From: Hyphomicrobiaceae bacterium UBA4118
GTDB taxonomy: Bacteria; Pseudomonadota; Alphaproteobacteria; Rhizobiales; Methyloligellaceae
Length of the DNA: 8,296 nt
Assembly: GCA_002383105.1 (NCBI GenBank)
Contig: DFXC01000088.1
Location: 4,724 to 13,019, forward strand
Direction of reading: 5' to 3'
Shown: piece after piece, positions 1 to 5,496 of the stretch
Layout of the letters: every line of letters begins with the position of its first letter
Numbering within the stretch: the first letter of the stretch is position 1
The notes under the pieces: generated by a model
Told to the model about the DNA's origin: nothing
Seen by the model: only the letters and a program-made list of their open reading frames with translations
Database searches by the model: none
Position numbers and translations under genes: made by a program

Positions 1-2
1 AG

Positions 3-161
3 GACGAATATTACGACATCGATTTCTGGGTCAACCAGAAGGGCGGACAACTTAACGTTGACGATGTCAAGATCCACAAGGTCCCCGTCCAGGAGGACGG
101 CATCTGGACGCAGGTTCCCCGCTACACCTTCGAAGGCATGGACTTCGACGTAACCAATTGA
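3..161 (+). CDS. C-terminal 52 residues of an unidentified protein (5' end outside window)
   Basis: An open frame enters from the left edge and ends at TGA 159-161. The visible tail begins DEYYDIDFWVNQKGG and ends EGMDFDVTN. It is rich in acidic and aromatic residues and alternates hydrophobic and polar residues as in beta-strands. The YYDIDFWV...VDDVKIHKV stretch loosely resembles the strand pair of PepSY-type domains, but this is only an impression and I do not recognise the family. Codon use is GC-rich at third positions and the residue composition is natural, so I believe it is real. It lies on the same strand as the methanol-metabolism-type cytochrome downstream, but a 411-base gap makes a shared transcript uncertain. 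No signal peptide or start can be judged because the N-terminus is missing. Confidence 0.72.
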   Translation, partial: DEYYDIDFWVNQKGGQLNVDDVKIHKVPVQEDGIWTQVPRYTFEGMDFDVTN

Positions 162-233
162 TCGCTAACGATTAACCTTTGCGGAAGCCAAAATGCCGCA
201 CCGTCTTACGGCCGCTATCGCCCCGCGCGTGAT

Positions 234-560
234 GTGCGCTATGACATGTGTCAGGCCGCCAAAGCCTTGGGGGGACGCGGCCTTAGCGGAAGGATATTCT
301 CCCAGACGCTCCGAGGACGGGGTGTTCACGATCGAGGATCGTGCTTCGGTCCCGATCTCCACCTTGTTCTCGACGGCGTGCGTCTTACGCGCGGATGGCA
401 GGACGATGGCTGGTTTCCCAATGTTGTTTTCCACGACACGGCACACCCAAACGAGCAATATGCGCTCGAGGTCTGGCGCGTGCCGGAGGGCGATCGGCTG
501 AAGCCAATGGATATCGGCTTTCTCTTTCGACAAGCTCAACCAACAAGGCAACTAGGGTAA
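234..560 (+). CDS. Doubtful small ORF or gene remnant before the cytochrome
   Basis: A frame opening with GTG at 234 runs to TAA 558-560 and would encode 108 residues. The N-terminal part is Arg/Gly-rich and looks like random GC-rich translation. The second half reads like a natural polypeptide (for example GWQDDGWFPNVVFHD and YALEVWRVPEGDRL). The stop codon overlaps the Shine-Dalgarno region of the cytochrome, 12 bases before its GTG, an arrangement typical of coupled genes. Against it, there is no good ribosome binding site before 234, third-position GC is only moderate (about 59% over the second half), and other frames are also open. It may be a decayed gene whose intact C-terminal part remains. 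I recognise no family. Confidence 0.25.
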   Translation: MRYDMCQAAKALGGRGLSGRIFSQTLRGRGVHDRGSCFGPDLHLVLDGVRLTRGWQDDGWFPNVVFHDTAHPNEQYALEVWRVPEGDRLKPMDIGFLFRQAQPTRQLG

Positions 561-563
561 GGA
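558..563 (+). promoter_or_regulatory. Ribosome binding site of the cytochrome gene
   Basis: TAAGGA at 558-563 lies 9 bases before GTG 573. This supports the GTG start, which also places a good signal peptide at the N-terminus. Confidence 0.6.
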
Positions 564-572
564 AACGAAACT

Positions 573-1190
573 GTGCGCAAAATCATTACTGGAGTTTTGA
601 CCATCGCTCTTATCGGGGTCCTGAGTGCGGGGGTGTGGAAAGCCTGCGCCGCCGACGACGACCACAACACTTCGCCAACACCTCCGGCCGATGCGCCTCC
701 TCTTGGCACCCACCCGGTTCCGGCCGCGGGCGCTGCAGACGAGTCGAAGGGCGCCGGCGCCGGCGGTCCCATGCTCGGGCCCGCCACGCCCCCGCGCGAT
801 CTCGTCGCCAGCACGCCTAAAGGCGAGCTGAAGAACCCCTACAATGCCGACATCGCCGCCATCACCGAAGAGGCTCACCATAGATACCTCTCCGCGGGCT
901 GCAATGGTTGCCATGGCGGCGGCGGTGGCGGCGGCATGTGTCCGTCGCTCACCAACGACACCTGGGTGTACGGCAGGGACGACGACACGCTGTTCCGCTT
1001 GGTCACCTTGGGCTCCGTTGATCTGCAGAAGCAGGGTTATACCCGTGTCAGGACCGAGACTATAGTGGGTCCCATGCCGCCCTTCGGTGACATCATCAAG
1101 ACCAGCGACGATCTGTGGAGAATCATTGCCTTCATCCGCTCGGTGAACCCGAGCTCTCTCAACCCGCCGCCGCCGCCGCCGCCGCAATAG
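573..1190 (+). CDS. Exported monoheme c-type cytochrome, methanol-metabolism-related (cytochrome cL/XoxG-like)
   Basis: This 205-aa protein is probably a periplasmic electron carrier accepting electrons from a PQQ-dependent methanol/alcohol dehydrogenase. Residues 1-26 form a signal peptide (basic MRK, hydrophobic core, cleavage near ACA-A). Residues 30-75 are a low-complexity Pro/Ala/Gly linker. The heme motif CNGCH is at 110-114, followed by seven glycines and an extra Cys at 123. The likely axial Met is M168 in GPMPPFG, and the C-terminal helix (DLWRIIAFIRSV) is typical of cytochrome c. The order and sequence after the heme site resemble the methanol-metabolism-related c cytochromes near xoxF/mxaF clusters; this is recognition by eye. 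The chain ends in seven prolines and Gln, encoded by a CCG run. The GTG start is supported by TAAGGA upstream. A strong terminator follows, so this is the last gene of its transcript. Confidence 0.85.
   Translation: MRKIITGVLTIALIGVLSAGVWKACAADDDHNTSPTPPADAPPLGTHPVPAAGAADESKGAGAGGPMLGPATPPRDLVASTPKGELKNPYNADIAAITEEAHHRYLSAGCNGCHGGGGGGGMCPSLTNDTWVYGRDDDTLFRLVTLGSVDLQKQGYTRVRTETIVGPMPPFGDIIKTSDDLWRIIAFIRSVNPSSLNPPPPPPPQ
1164..1184 (+). repeat. (CCG)7 trinucleotide run encoding a polyproline tail
   Basis: Seven consecutive CCG codons precede CAA and the TAG stop of the cytochrome. A perfect trinucleotide run in a coding end can change length by slippage without shifting the frame, so the tail length may vary between strains. 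Confidence 0.9.
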
Positions 1191-1232
1191 TTGGGCGGCC
1201 CCGGTTCCCGGGGCGAGGATTGGTTTGCAAAA

Positions 1233-1264
1233 GCCGTCAAGCCCTCCGGGCTTGGCGGCCTTTT
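1233..1264 (+). terminator. Rho-independent terminator after the cytochrome gene
   Basis: A 12-bp stem pairs 1233-1244 with 1248-1259, with a single G-T wobble (1237/1255), a 3-base TCC loop and four T residues at 1261-1264. It lies 42 bases after the cytochrome stop and separates that unit from the binding-protein unit. Confidence 0.9.
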
Positions 1265-1548
1265 CGCTTGGCGCAAGACCGCCAGCGTCGGTTCCCGCGC
1301 GGGCCCGCCGCCAGGGGGGTGGCATAAAGATTACCATGACCTGGAAGGCCCATTGCTAACGGCCTATATATCGGGAAATTTCAGCTCCTTAGTCTTGGCG
1401 GCCGCTTTGCCAAATTGTGCAGTGCGCATTGCCATTTGACGACAGGTCTGAAAAATTGCGGCCCGCATCGCCGCTTGTCTCGCGGATCGTGGCGGCACCC
1501 TTGCAATCCCTGATCGTCGCGAGCGTCACAAGAGCAAAGCTTTCGCCT
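1265..1548. other. Leader/promoter region of the binding-protein unit
   Basis: About 284 bases separate the terminator from the preferred ATG at 1549. A possible sigma70-type -10 TATATA is at 1365-1370, with a weak -35-like TGGAAG at 1342-1347 and 17-base spacing. An imperfect 13-base dyad, TGTGCAGTGCGCA (1416-1428), lies downstream and could bind a regulator. Both assignments are tentative. The frame of the binding protein stays open back to an ATG-like start at 1417, but residues encoded before 1549 do not resemble a protein start and would put a signal peptide 60 residues in. Confidence 0.4.
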
Positions 1549-2892
1549 ATGCGTGTATCGGTCGGACATTCGCGTCAAAGCCCCAAGGGGATTTTCGCCC
1601 TGGCGGCTTTCGGTCTTCTCGTTTCAGCCTTGCTCGGCCCCGCCTTTGCCGAGACGGCCCCTCCCGCCACCCCACCCGCCGCCGAGACGCCGCAAGCGCC
1701 TGCCGGTGCGCCGGCGCCGGCCGCCGCGCCTGCCGAAGCCCCCTCGGCCGGGGGTGAGATACCCATCAAGGCCACCGTGCCGATTGTCTATCTCGGCAAG
1801 CAATATGAGGAGCCGTTGCCGCTCTCTTATTCCGAGAAGATCATCACCGACAAGGGCATTCAGGGGGCGCGCCTCATCATCAAGGAAGCCAATCAGGCCG
1901 GGGGCTTCGTCGGTTTTGCCTTCACCCTGGTCGAGGCCATCGTGCCGCCCAGCGGCGACCTGGTGGCCAAGGCGAAGGAAGTCCTGAAAGGCGGCGACGC
2001 CTTCATCATCGCCGACCTCGAGGCGCCCGATCTCATCGCCGTGGCCGACCTGCCCGAGGCCAAGAATTCGGTCATCGTGAATATCCGCGCCAATGACGAG
2101 GCGCTCCGCCAGGAGCTGTGCCGCTCCAACGTCTTCCACATCATCCCGGACTGGGCGATGCGCGCCGACGCTTTGGCCCAGTACTTCATTTGGAAGAAGT
2201 GGCCGAGATGGTTCGTAATCCGCGGCGATACCCCGGCGGACAAGGACTACCTCGCCCAAGTCAAGCGCTCGGCCGCGCGCTATGGCGGCAAGATCGTAGG
2301 GGAGAAGGTCTACGACCTGCCGCCGGGCGCGAGAAATACCGACTCGGGCTATCAGCAGGTGCAGTCGCAAATTCCCATGGAGACGCAAGGCGCGCCCGAG
2401 CACGATCTGGTGTGGGTCATCAATACCGATGAGGGGTTCGGCGATTACCTCGCCTACCGGACCTACCTGCCTCGACCCGTGGTGGGAACCCAGGGGCTTC
2501 AGGCGCTTGCCTGGGACCCCTCCTATACCGAGTACGGCGCCATGCACTTCCAAAACGGACTGCCCAAGCTCGCCAAGCGCCGGCCGGTGGAGCGTGACTA
2601 CACGGCTTGGCTTGGCGGCCGCGCGCTGACCGACGGCATCATGCGCTCGGGCAAGACTACCCCTCCCGAGGTAAGCGCGTTTCTGCTCTCGGACCAGTTC
2701 AAGCTCGAGGGCTTCAAGGGACAGGCGATGAGCTTCCGCACCTGGGACCATCAGTTGCGGCAGCCGATCATCCTTGGTGGCGGCCCCCGCGTTCCCGTCT
2801 CGGTCTCCCCGCAGGAGGGCTTCCTGCACGAGACGAACCTCACCGATACGCTCGGCATCGACAAGCCTGAGACCAAGTGCAAGCTCCACTAA
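1549..2892 (+). CDS. Periplasmic ABC-type binding protein of the PQQ-dependent alcohol dehydrogenase system
   Basis: I prefer the ATG at 1549 (447 aa) because a clear signal peptide then begins at once: basic residues, hydrophobic core FALAAFGLLVSALLG, cleavage at AFA-E near residue 34. A longer frame opens at 1417, but its extra 44 residues look non-coding. Residues 35-68 are a Pro/Ala linker, and a Leu/Ile/Val-binding-type fold follows from IPIKATVPIVYLG. Phrases such as TDKGIQGARLIIKEANQAGGFVG, WKKWPRWFVIRGD and LAWDPSYTEYGAMHFQ match my memory of the family called PQQ-dependent alcohol dehydrogenase system ABC substrate-binding protein, normally about 350 aa, so this one has a long N-terminal extension. 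A homologous binding protein is, as I recall, part of the lanthanide-uptake lut cluster of Methylobacterium; the ligand here is unknown. Two cysteines remain in the mature part, one four residues from the end. The beta-propeller gene follows after 21 bases. Confidence 0.85.
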   Translation: MRVSVGHSRQSPKGIFALAAFGLLVSALLGPAFAETAPPATPPAAETPQAPAGAPAPAAAPAEAPSAGGEIPIKATVPIVYLGKQYEEPLPLSYSEKIITDKGIQGARLIIKEANQAGGFVGFAFTLVEAIVPPSGDLVAKAKEVLKGGDAFIIADLEAPDLIAVADLPEAKNSVIVNIRANDEALRQELCRSNVFHIIPDWAMRADALAQYFIWKKWPRWFVIRGDTPADKDYLAQVKRSAARYGGKIVGEKVYDLPPGARNTDSGYQQVQSQIPMETQGAPEHDLVWVINTDEGFGDYLAYRTYLPRPVVGTQGLQALAWDPSYTEYGAMHFQNGLPKLAKRRPVERDYTAWLGGRALTDGIMRSGKTTPPEVSAFLLSDQFKLEGFKGQAMSFRTWDHQLRQPIILGGGPRVPVSVSPQEGFLHETNLTDTLGIDKPETKCKLH

Positions 2893-2901
2893 CCACCGAC
2901 C

Positions 2902-2906
2902 AAAGG
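2902..2906 (+). promoter_or_regulatory. Ribosome binding site of the beta-propeller gene
   Basis: AAAGG at 2902-2906 lies 7 bases before ATG 2914. It sits in the 21-base gap after the binding-protein stop, consistent with one transcript for both genes. Confidence 0.55.
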
Positions 2907-2913
2907 TAGTCCC

Positions 2914-3885
2914 ATGTATCGCATGATCCCTGCCGCAGTGTGCGCGACGGCGCTCCTTCTCTTCACCGCTCCCGCTTATGCCGAGACCATCTTCGTCTCC
3001 AACGAGAAGGACAACACCATCACGGTGGTCGACGGCAAGACGCTGGAGGTCATCAAGACCATCAAAGTGTCGCGGCGTCCGCGCGGCGTCGTGCTGAGTC
3101 CCGACTTCAAGGAGCTGTTCGTTGCCGCCGGCGACGGCGACATCATGGACGTGATCGACACCAAGACCCTGGAAAAGAGCCGCGAGCTCGAATCCGGGCC
3201 CGACCCCGAGCTCATGGCCATCGATCCGGACGGCAAGAAAATCTACATCGCCAACGAGGACGACAGCCTTGTCACCATCATGGACATCAAGAGCGGCGAT
3301 GTGCTGGGCGAAGTGCCGGTGGGCGTCGAGCCCGAGGGCATGGGGGTGAGCCCCGACGGGAAATATACCGTCGCCACCTCGGAGAGCACGAGCATGGCGC
3401 ACGTCATCGACAATGCCAGCATGAAGCTGATCGCCAACGTGCTGGTCGACAGCCGCCCGCGCGAAGCCAAGTTCACCGCCGACGGCAAGGAGCTGTGGGT
3501 CTCCTCCGAGGTCGGCGGCAGCATCTCGGTGATCGATCCGAAGACCTGGAAGGTCATCAAGAAGATCACCTTCGACGTCCCCGGCGTGCGGCCCGAGCAA
3601 TTGCAGCCGGTCGGCATGGACTTCACCAAGGACGGCAAGACGCTCCTCGTGGCGCTTGGTCCGGCCAATCGCGTCGGCGTCATCGACACCGCGACCAAGG
3701 AGGTCAAGGACTACATCCTGGTCGGCCAGCGTCCCTGGCATGGCGAGCTCAGCCCCGACGGCAAGAAGTACTATGTCGCCAACGGTCTCACCAACGACCT
3801 GACGGTAATCGATGTCGATACCCTCAAGGCGGAGAAGTCGGTGCCCGTAGGCCGGCTGCCTTGGGGCGTCGCGATCATGCCCTGA
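2914..3885 (+). CDS. Exported seven-bladed YVTN beta-propeller, PQQ-dependent catabolism-associated
   Basis: The 323-aa product has a signal peptide (MYRMIPAAV...APAYA, cleaved near residue 23) followed by seven YVTN-type blades of about 42 residues. They start near ETIFVSNEKDN, KELFVAAGDGD, KKIYIANEDDS, KYTVATSESTS, KELWVSSEVGG, KTLLVALGPAN and KKYYVANGLTN. Each ends in a turn like SPDGK or IDPDGK, and most contain VIDTKT-like strands. Blade 5 carries a longer insert (DVPGVRPEQLQPVG). This matches the family named PQQ-dependent catabolism-associated beta-propeller protein. Propellers of this type usually accompany the PQQ-linked binding protein, as here, but their precise role is unknown to me; a scaffold or binding function in the periplasm is likely. 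No catalytic residues are evident. The gene ends 5 bases before the convergent modB stop, with no terminator between them. Confidence 0.87.
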   Translation: MYRMIPAAVCATALLLFTAPAYAETIFVSNEKDNTITVVDGKTLEVIKTIKVSRRPRGVVLSPDFKELFVAAGDGDIMDVIDTKTLEKSRELESGPDPELMAIDPDGKKIYIANEDDSLVTIMDIKSGDVLGEVPVGVEPEGMGVSPDGKYTVATSESTSMAHVIDNASMKLIANVLVDSRPREAKFTADGKELWVSSEVGGSISVIDPKTWKVIKKITFDVPGVRPEQLQPVGMDFTKDGKTLLVALGPANRVGVIDTATKEVKDYILVGQRPWHGELSPDGKKYYVANGLTNDLTVIDVDTLKAEKSVPVGRLPWGVAIMP

Positions 3886-3890
3886 GCGAG

Positions 3891-4586
3891 CTAGTCGGCG
3901 CGCACTCTGCGGCCGACCTCCCGCGCCAGCCACTCCGAAGCGAGGATCGCGGTCAGTGAGATGGCAAGCGAGATCAGCGTCAGCCTGAGCGCCCCTGCAT
4001 CGCCCCCGGGAACCTGGGTGAAAGTATAGATCAGGGTGGGGAGCGTCTGCGTCTGGCCGGGGATGTTGGACACGAAGGTGATGGTGGCGCCGAACTCGCC
4101 CATGGCGCGGGCGAAGCCGAGAATGGCGCCGGCGATGATCCCTGGCGCCATCAGGGGCAGGGTCACGGTGAGGAAGACTAGAGGCGGGCTCGCACCGAGC
4201 GTGCTCGCGGCTTGCTCCAGCTTGCGGTCGACGGCAGCCGCCGAAAGCTGAATGGCGCGCACCATCAGCGGAAAGCCCATGACGGCGCAGGCAAGCGCCG
4301 CCCCGGTCCAGCGAAAAGCAAAGACGATGCCGAGCGTCTCGGCGAACCATCGCCCGAGCGGCCCTTGGCGGCCGAACAGGAGCAGCAGCACGTAGCCCGT
4401 CACCACCGGCGGCAGGACGAGCGGCAGGAGCACCAGCGCATTGAGAAGCGAGCGGCCGTAGAAGCGCCCGCGGGCCAGCAGCATGGCGACGAGGACGCCG
4501 AAAGGCAGGCTCACGATCGTCGCCCATGTGGCGACGCGCAAGCTGAGCTTGATGGCCGTCAGTTCCTCAGGGGAAAGAGTGAGCAC
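3891..4586 (-). CDS. modB: Molybdate ABC transporter permease ModB, without modA or modC nearby
   Basis: This inner-membrane permease would form the channel of a molybdate (or tungstate) importer. About five hydrophobic segments are visible, including LSLRVATWATIVSLPFGVLV, LLNALVLLPLVLPPVVTGYV and the last one, LRLTLISLAISLTAILASEW. The EAA loop that docks the ATPase is present (EQAASTLGASPPLVFLTVTLP, followed by GFARAMGEFGATITF, typical of ModB). I place the start at GTG 4586 (231 aa), which matches the usual ModB length and has AAGAAG just upstream. The frame remains open to an ATG at 4661, but that extension is basic, hydrophilic and overlaps repeat-like sequence. ModB normally sits between modA and modC, and neither is present on either side. 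It is convergent with the beta-propeller gene. Molybdenum supply would matter for formate dehydrogenase, but that link is inference. Confidence 0.88.
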   Translation of the reverse strand: MLTLSPEELTAIKLSLRVATWATIVSLPFGVLVAMLLARGRFYGRSLLNALVLLPLVLPPVVTGYVLLLLFGRQGPLGRWFAETLGIVFAFRWTGAALACAVMGFPLMVRAIQLSAAAVDRKLEQAASTLGASPPLVFLTVTLPLMAPGIIAGAILGFARAMGEFGATITFVSNIPGQTQTLPTLIYTFTQVPGGDAGALRLTLISLAISLTAILASEWLAREVGRRVRAD

Positions 4587-4672
4587 GACGGGCTTCTTAC
4601 CATCTGCCGGTCCCACCCTCAAAGGGAGGGCTTTGCGTCTCTTAATGGCCAGAACGAACACGTGCGACTTCG

Positions 4673-4807
4673 CACCCCCACCCGGCGCGCATAGCGCGCC
4701 GACCTCCCCACAAGGGGGGGTATGGGAGTCCGCTGCGCCGCCATTCGCTCCATCCCTCCCCTTGATGGGGAGGGTGGCTCAGCCAAAAGCCGAGCCGGGT
4801 GGGGTGA
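4673..4807. repeat. Large intergenic inverted repeat with nested hairpins (dispersed-repeat type)
   Basis: The outer arms are CACCCCCACCCGG (4673-4685) and CCGGGTGGGGTG (4795-4806), complementary except for one extra C. Inside each arm is a smaller hairpin: GGCGCGC-ATA-GCGCGCC at 4684-4700 in the left arm, and GGCTC...GAGCC at 4776-4796 in the right. Next come the C-run/G-run hairpins CCCC-ACAA-GGGG (4706-4717) and CCCTCCCC-TTGAT-GGGGAGGG (4754-4774). The two halves are therefore diverged copies of one unit in opposite orientation. Similar CACCCGGC...CGACCTCCCC elements are, as I recall, common between genes in Hyphomicrobiales. A further fragment (CCCTC-AAAGG-GAGGG, 4616-4630) lies nearby. 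It may affect modB transcription, which reads away from it. Confidence 0.8.
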
Positions 4808-4825
4808 TGAGCAGGCGAATTAACT

Positions 4826-4939
4826 CTAAGTGCCCTGGAAGCTCGTTTCCGGCGTATGTCCCGCCTTCCCGGCGGCGTGGTCCTTCAGCTGGAGGATCGC
4901 CTCTTTGACCGGCGGATCGAGCCATCGCCCTTTCCCAAT
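4826..4939 (-). pseudogene. Orphan C-terminal gene fragment (37 codons and stop)
   Basis: On the minus strand a frame runs from 4939 to TAG at 4828-4826. It encodes a natural-looking tail containing RWLDPPVKEAILQLKDHAAG and ending in ETSFQGT. Third codon positions are strongly GC-rich (about 28 of 36), as in real genes of this genome. The frame has no start codon and is closed upstream by TAG and TAA at 4940-4945, with no coding signature beyond. I read it as the surviving 3' end of a deleted gene. It lies upstream of modB on the same strand but does not resemble the usual C-terminus of ModA. I do not recognise the family. Confidence 0.45.
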
Positions 4940-5088
4940 CTATTACAATAGCTTATGGCCGATCGGGCTCTCTGATCGCGCCTACTGGCCGCGTCCGCTG
5001 GCGTTCCAGACCCACAGCGCGTCAGGCGGGTTTGATCTGGCAGTCCCGGTATAGTCTCCAGGAAGTTCGCCCCGCGGAGGAAGCAACG
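4940..5088. other. Intergenic leader of the cysteine-rich gene
   Basis: No gene is seen here. A -10-like TATAGT at 5050-5055 lies 21 bases before the GGAGG ribosome binding site, but no -35 at the right spacing is clear (TTGATC at 5032 is too close). The promoter call is weak. Confidence 0.35.
5076..5080 (+). promoter_or_regulatory. Strong ribosome binding site GGAGG fixing the cysteine-rich gene start
   Basis: GGAGG at 5076-5080 is 8 bases before ATG 5089. It favours this ATG over an in-frame opening at 5032 that has no such site and would bury the signal peptide. Confidence 0.8.
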
Positions 5089-5459
5089 ATGCCATCAAAG
5101 CGACTGTTACTCGGTCTGGTTGCTCTCGGTCTCATAGGCCTGGGTCTCAATGCTCCCTCGGCGGCCGTCGCTCTCGCAGCCGGCGCGGGTCTCCATATGG
5201 AAATGAGCTCCAGTCGGTCGATCGCTGGTTTGACCCGAGAAGCCGCCGCGGCCACGATCCATGAAACAAAATTTATTCCCCCGTCCGGCCCGCGGGAGGC
5301 CTGCTTCACGAGATGCCGGAGCGACGTGACGGCCTGCAAGAATTACGCTCACGCCACCACCGCCAATGATGTGACTTGCAGAACTATTTGAATACCTGCG
5401 ACGTCACCAATCGGAAATGCCGCGCCACCTGCGGGCCCCTCAAGAACAACCCTCAATAG
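5089..5459 (+). pseudogene. Small exported cysteine-rich protein, interrupted by an apparent -1 frameshift
   Basis: The uninterrupted frame gives 100 residues ending at TGA 5389-5391. Residues 1-30 are a signal peptide (MPSKR, hydrophobic core, cleavage in the SAAVALA-AGAG area). The mature part has C72-x3-C76-x6-C83. Near 5370-5380 the coding pattern moves to the next frame, which continues LQNYLNTCDVTNRKCRATCG to TAG 5457-5459 and contains C-x6-C-x3-C, the mirror image of the first half. Joined, the product is about 123 aa, and two short segments with mirrored cysteines suggest a disulfide-stapled helical hairpin in the periplasm. Loss of one C (TGCCAG to TGCAG at 5377-5381) would explain the shift and would keep C97 as a seventh cysteine. 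It could be a real frameshift mutation, a sequencing error or, less likely, recoding; I see no slippery heptamer. Family not recognised. Confidence 0.62.
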
Positions 5460-5496
5460 GGGATACGACAAGAAAGCGGTATCGCGCCGGGGCGTG

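Larger units (their letters stand above)
162..572. other. 411-base gap with no confidently called gene
   Basis: Between the first stop codon and the cytochrome start I see no rho-independent terminator, no tRNA-like structure and no convincing gene. Several overlapping frames are open here on both strands. The only one with protein-like sequence is the plus-strand frame ending at 560, listed separately. Base composition is less GC-rich than in the neighbouring genes. The cytochrome promoter could lie here, but I found no clear -35/-10 pair. Confidence 0.5.

Noticed and set aside
159..560. Readthrough of TGA 159-161, since the same frame stays open to 560
   Set aside because: There is no selenocysteine-type structure that I can see, and the first 60 or so codons after the stop look non-coding, so this is coincidental frame sharing.
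552..1337. A 261-codon minus-strand frame opposite the cytochrome
   Set aside because: The cytochrome on the plus strand has a signal peptide, heme motif, RBS and terminator; this frame crosses the terminator and has a low-complexity shadow translation.
2940..3959. A 339-codon plus-strand frame inside the propeller gene
   Set aside because: The translation is an Arg/Gln/His-rich repeat that merely mirrors the propeller repeats in another frame, without a signal peptide or any fold.
1624..4527. A 967-codon open frame on the minus strand
   Set aside because: It lies antisense to the binding protein and propeller and overlaps modB in another frame. Its translation is Arg/Asp/His/Leu-rich shadow sequence with no domains, a common effect of GC-rich third positions.
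4587..4661. Longer modB start at ATG 4661
   Set aside because: The 25 extra residues are basic and hydrophilic, exceed the usual family length and overlap a repeat-like hairpin; GTG 4586 has a better ribosome binding site.
5460..5496. GATAC...GTATC hairpin between the cysteine-rich gene and the LysR stop as a terminator
   Set aside because: The stem has only 5 bp with a 12-base loop and no T-run on either side.
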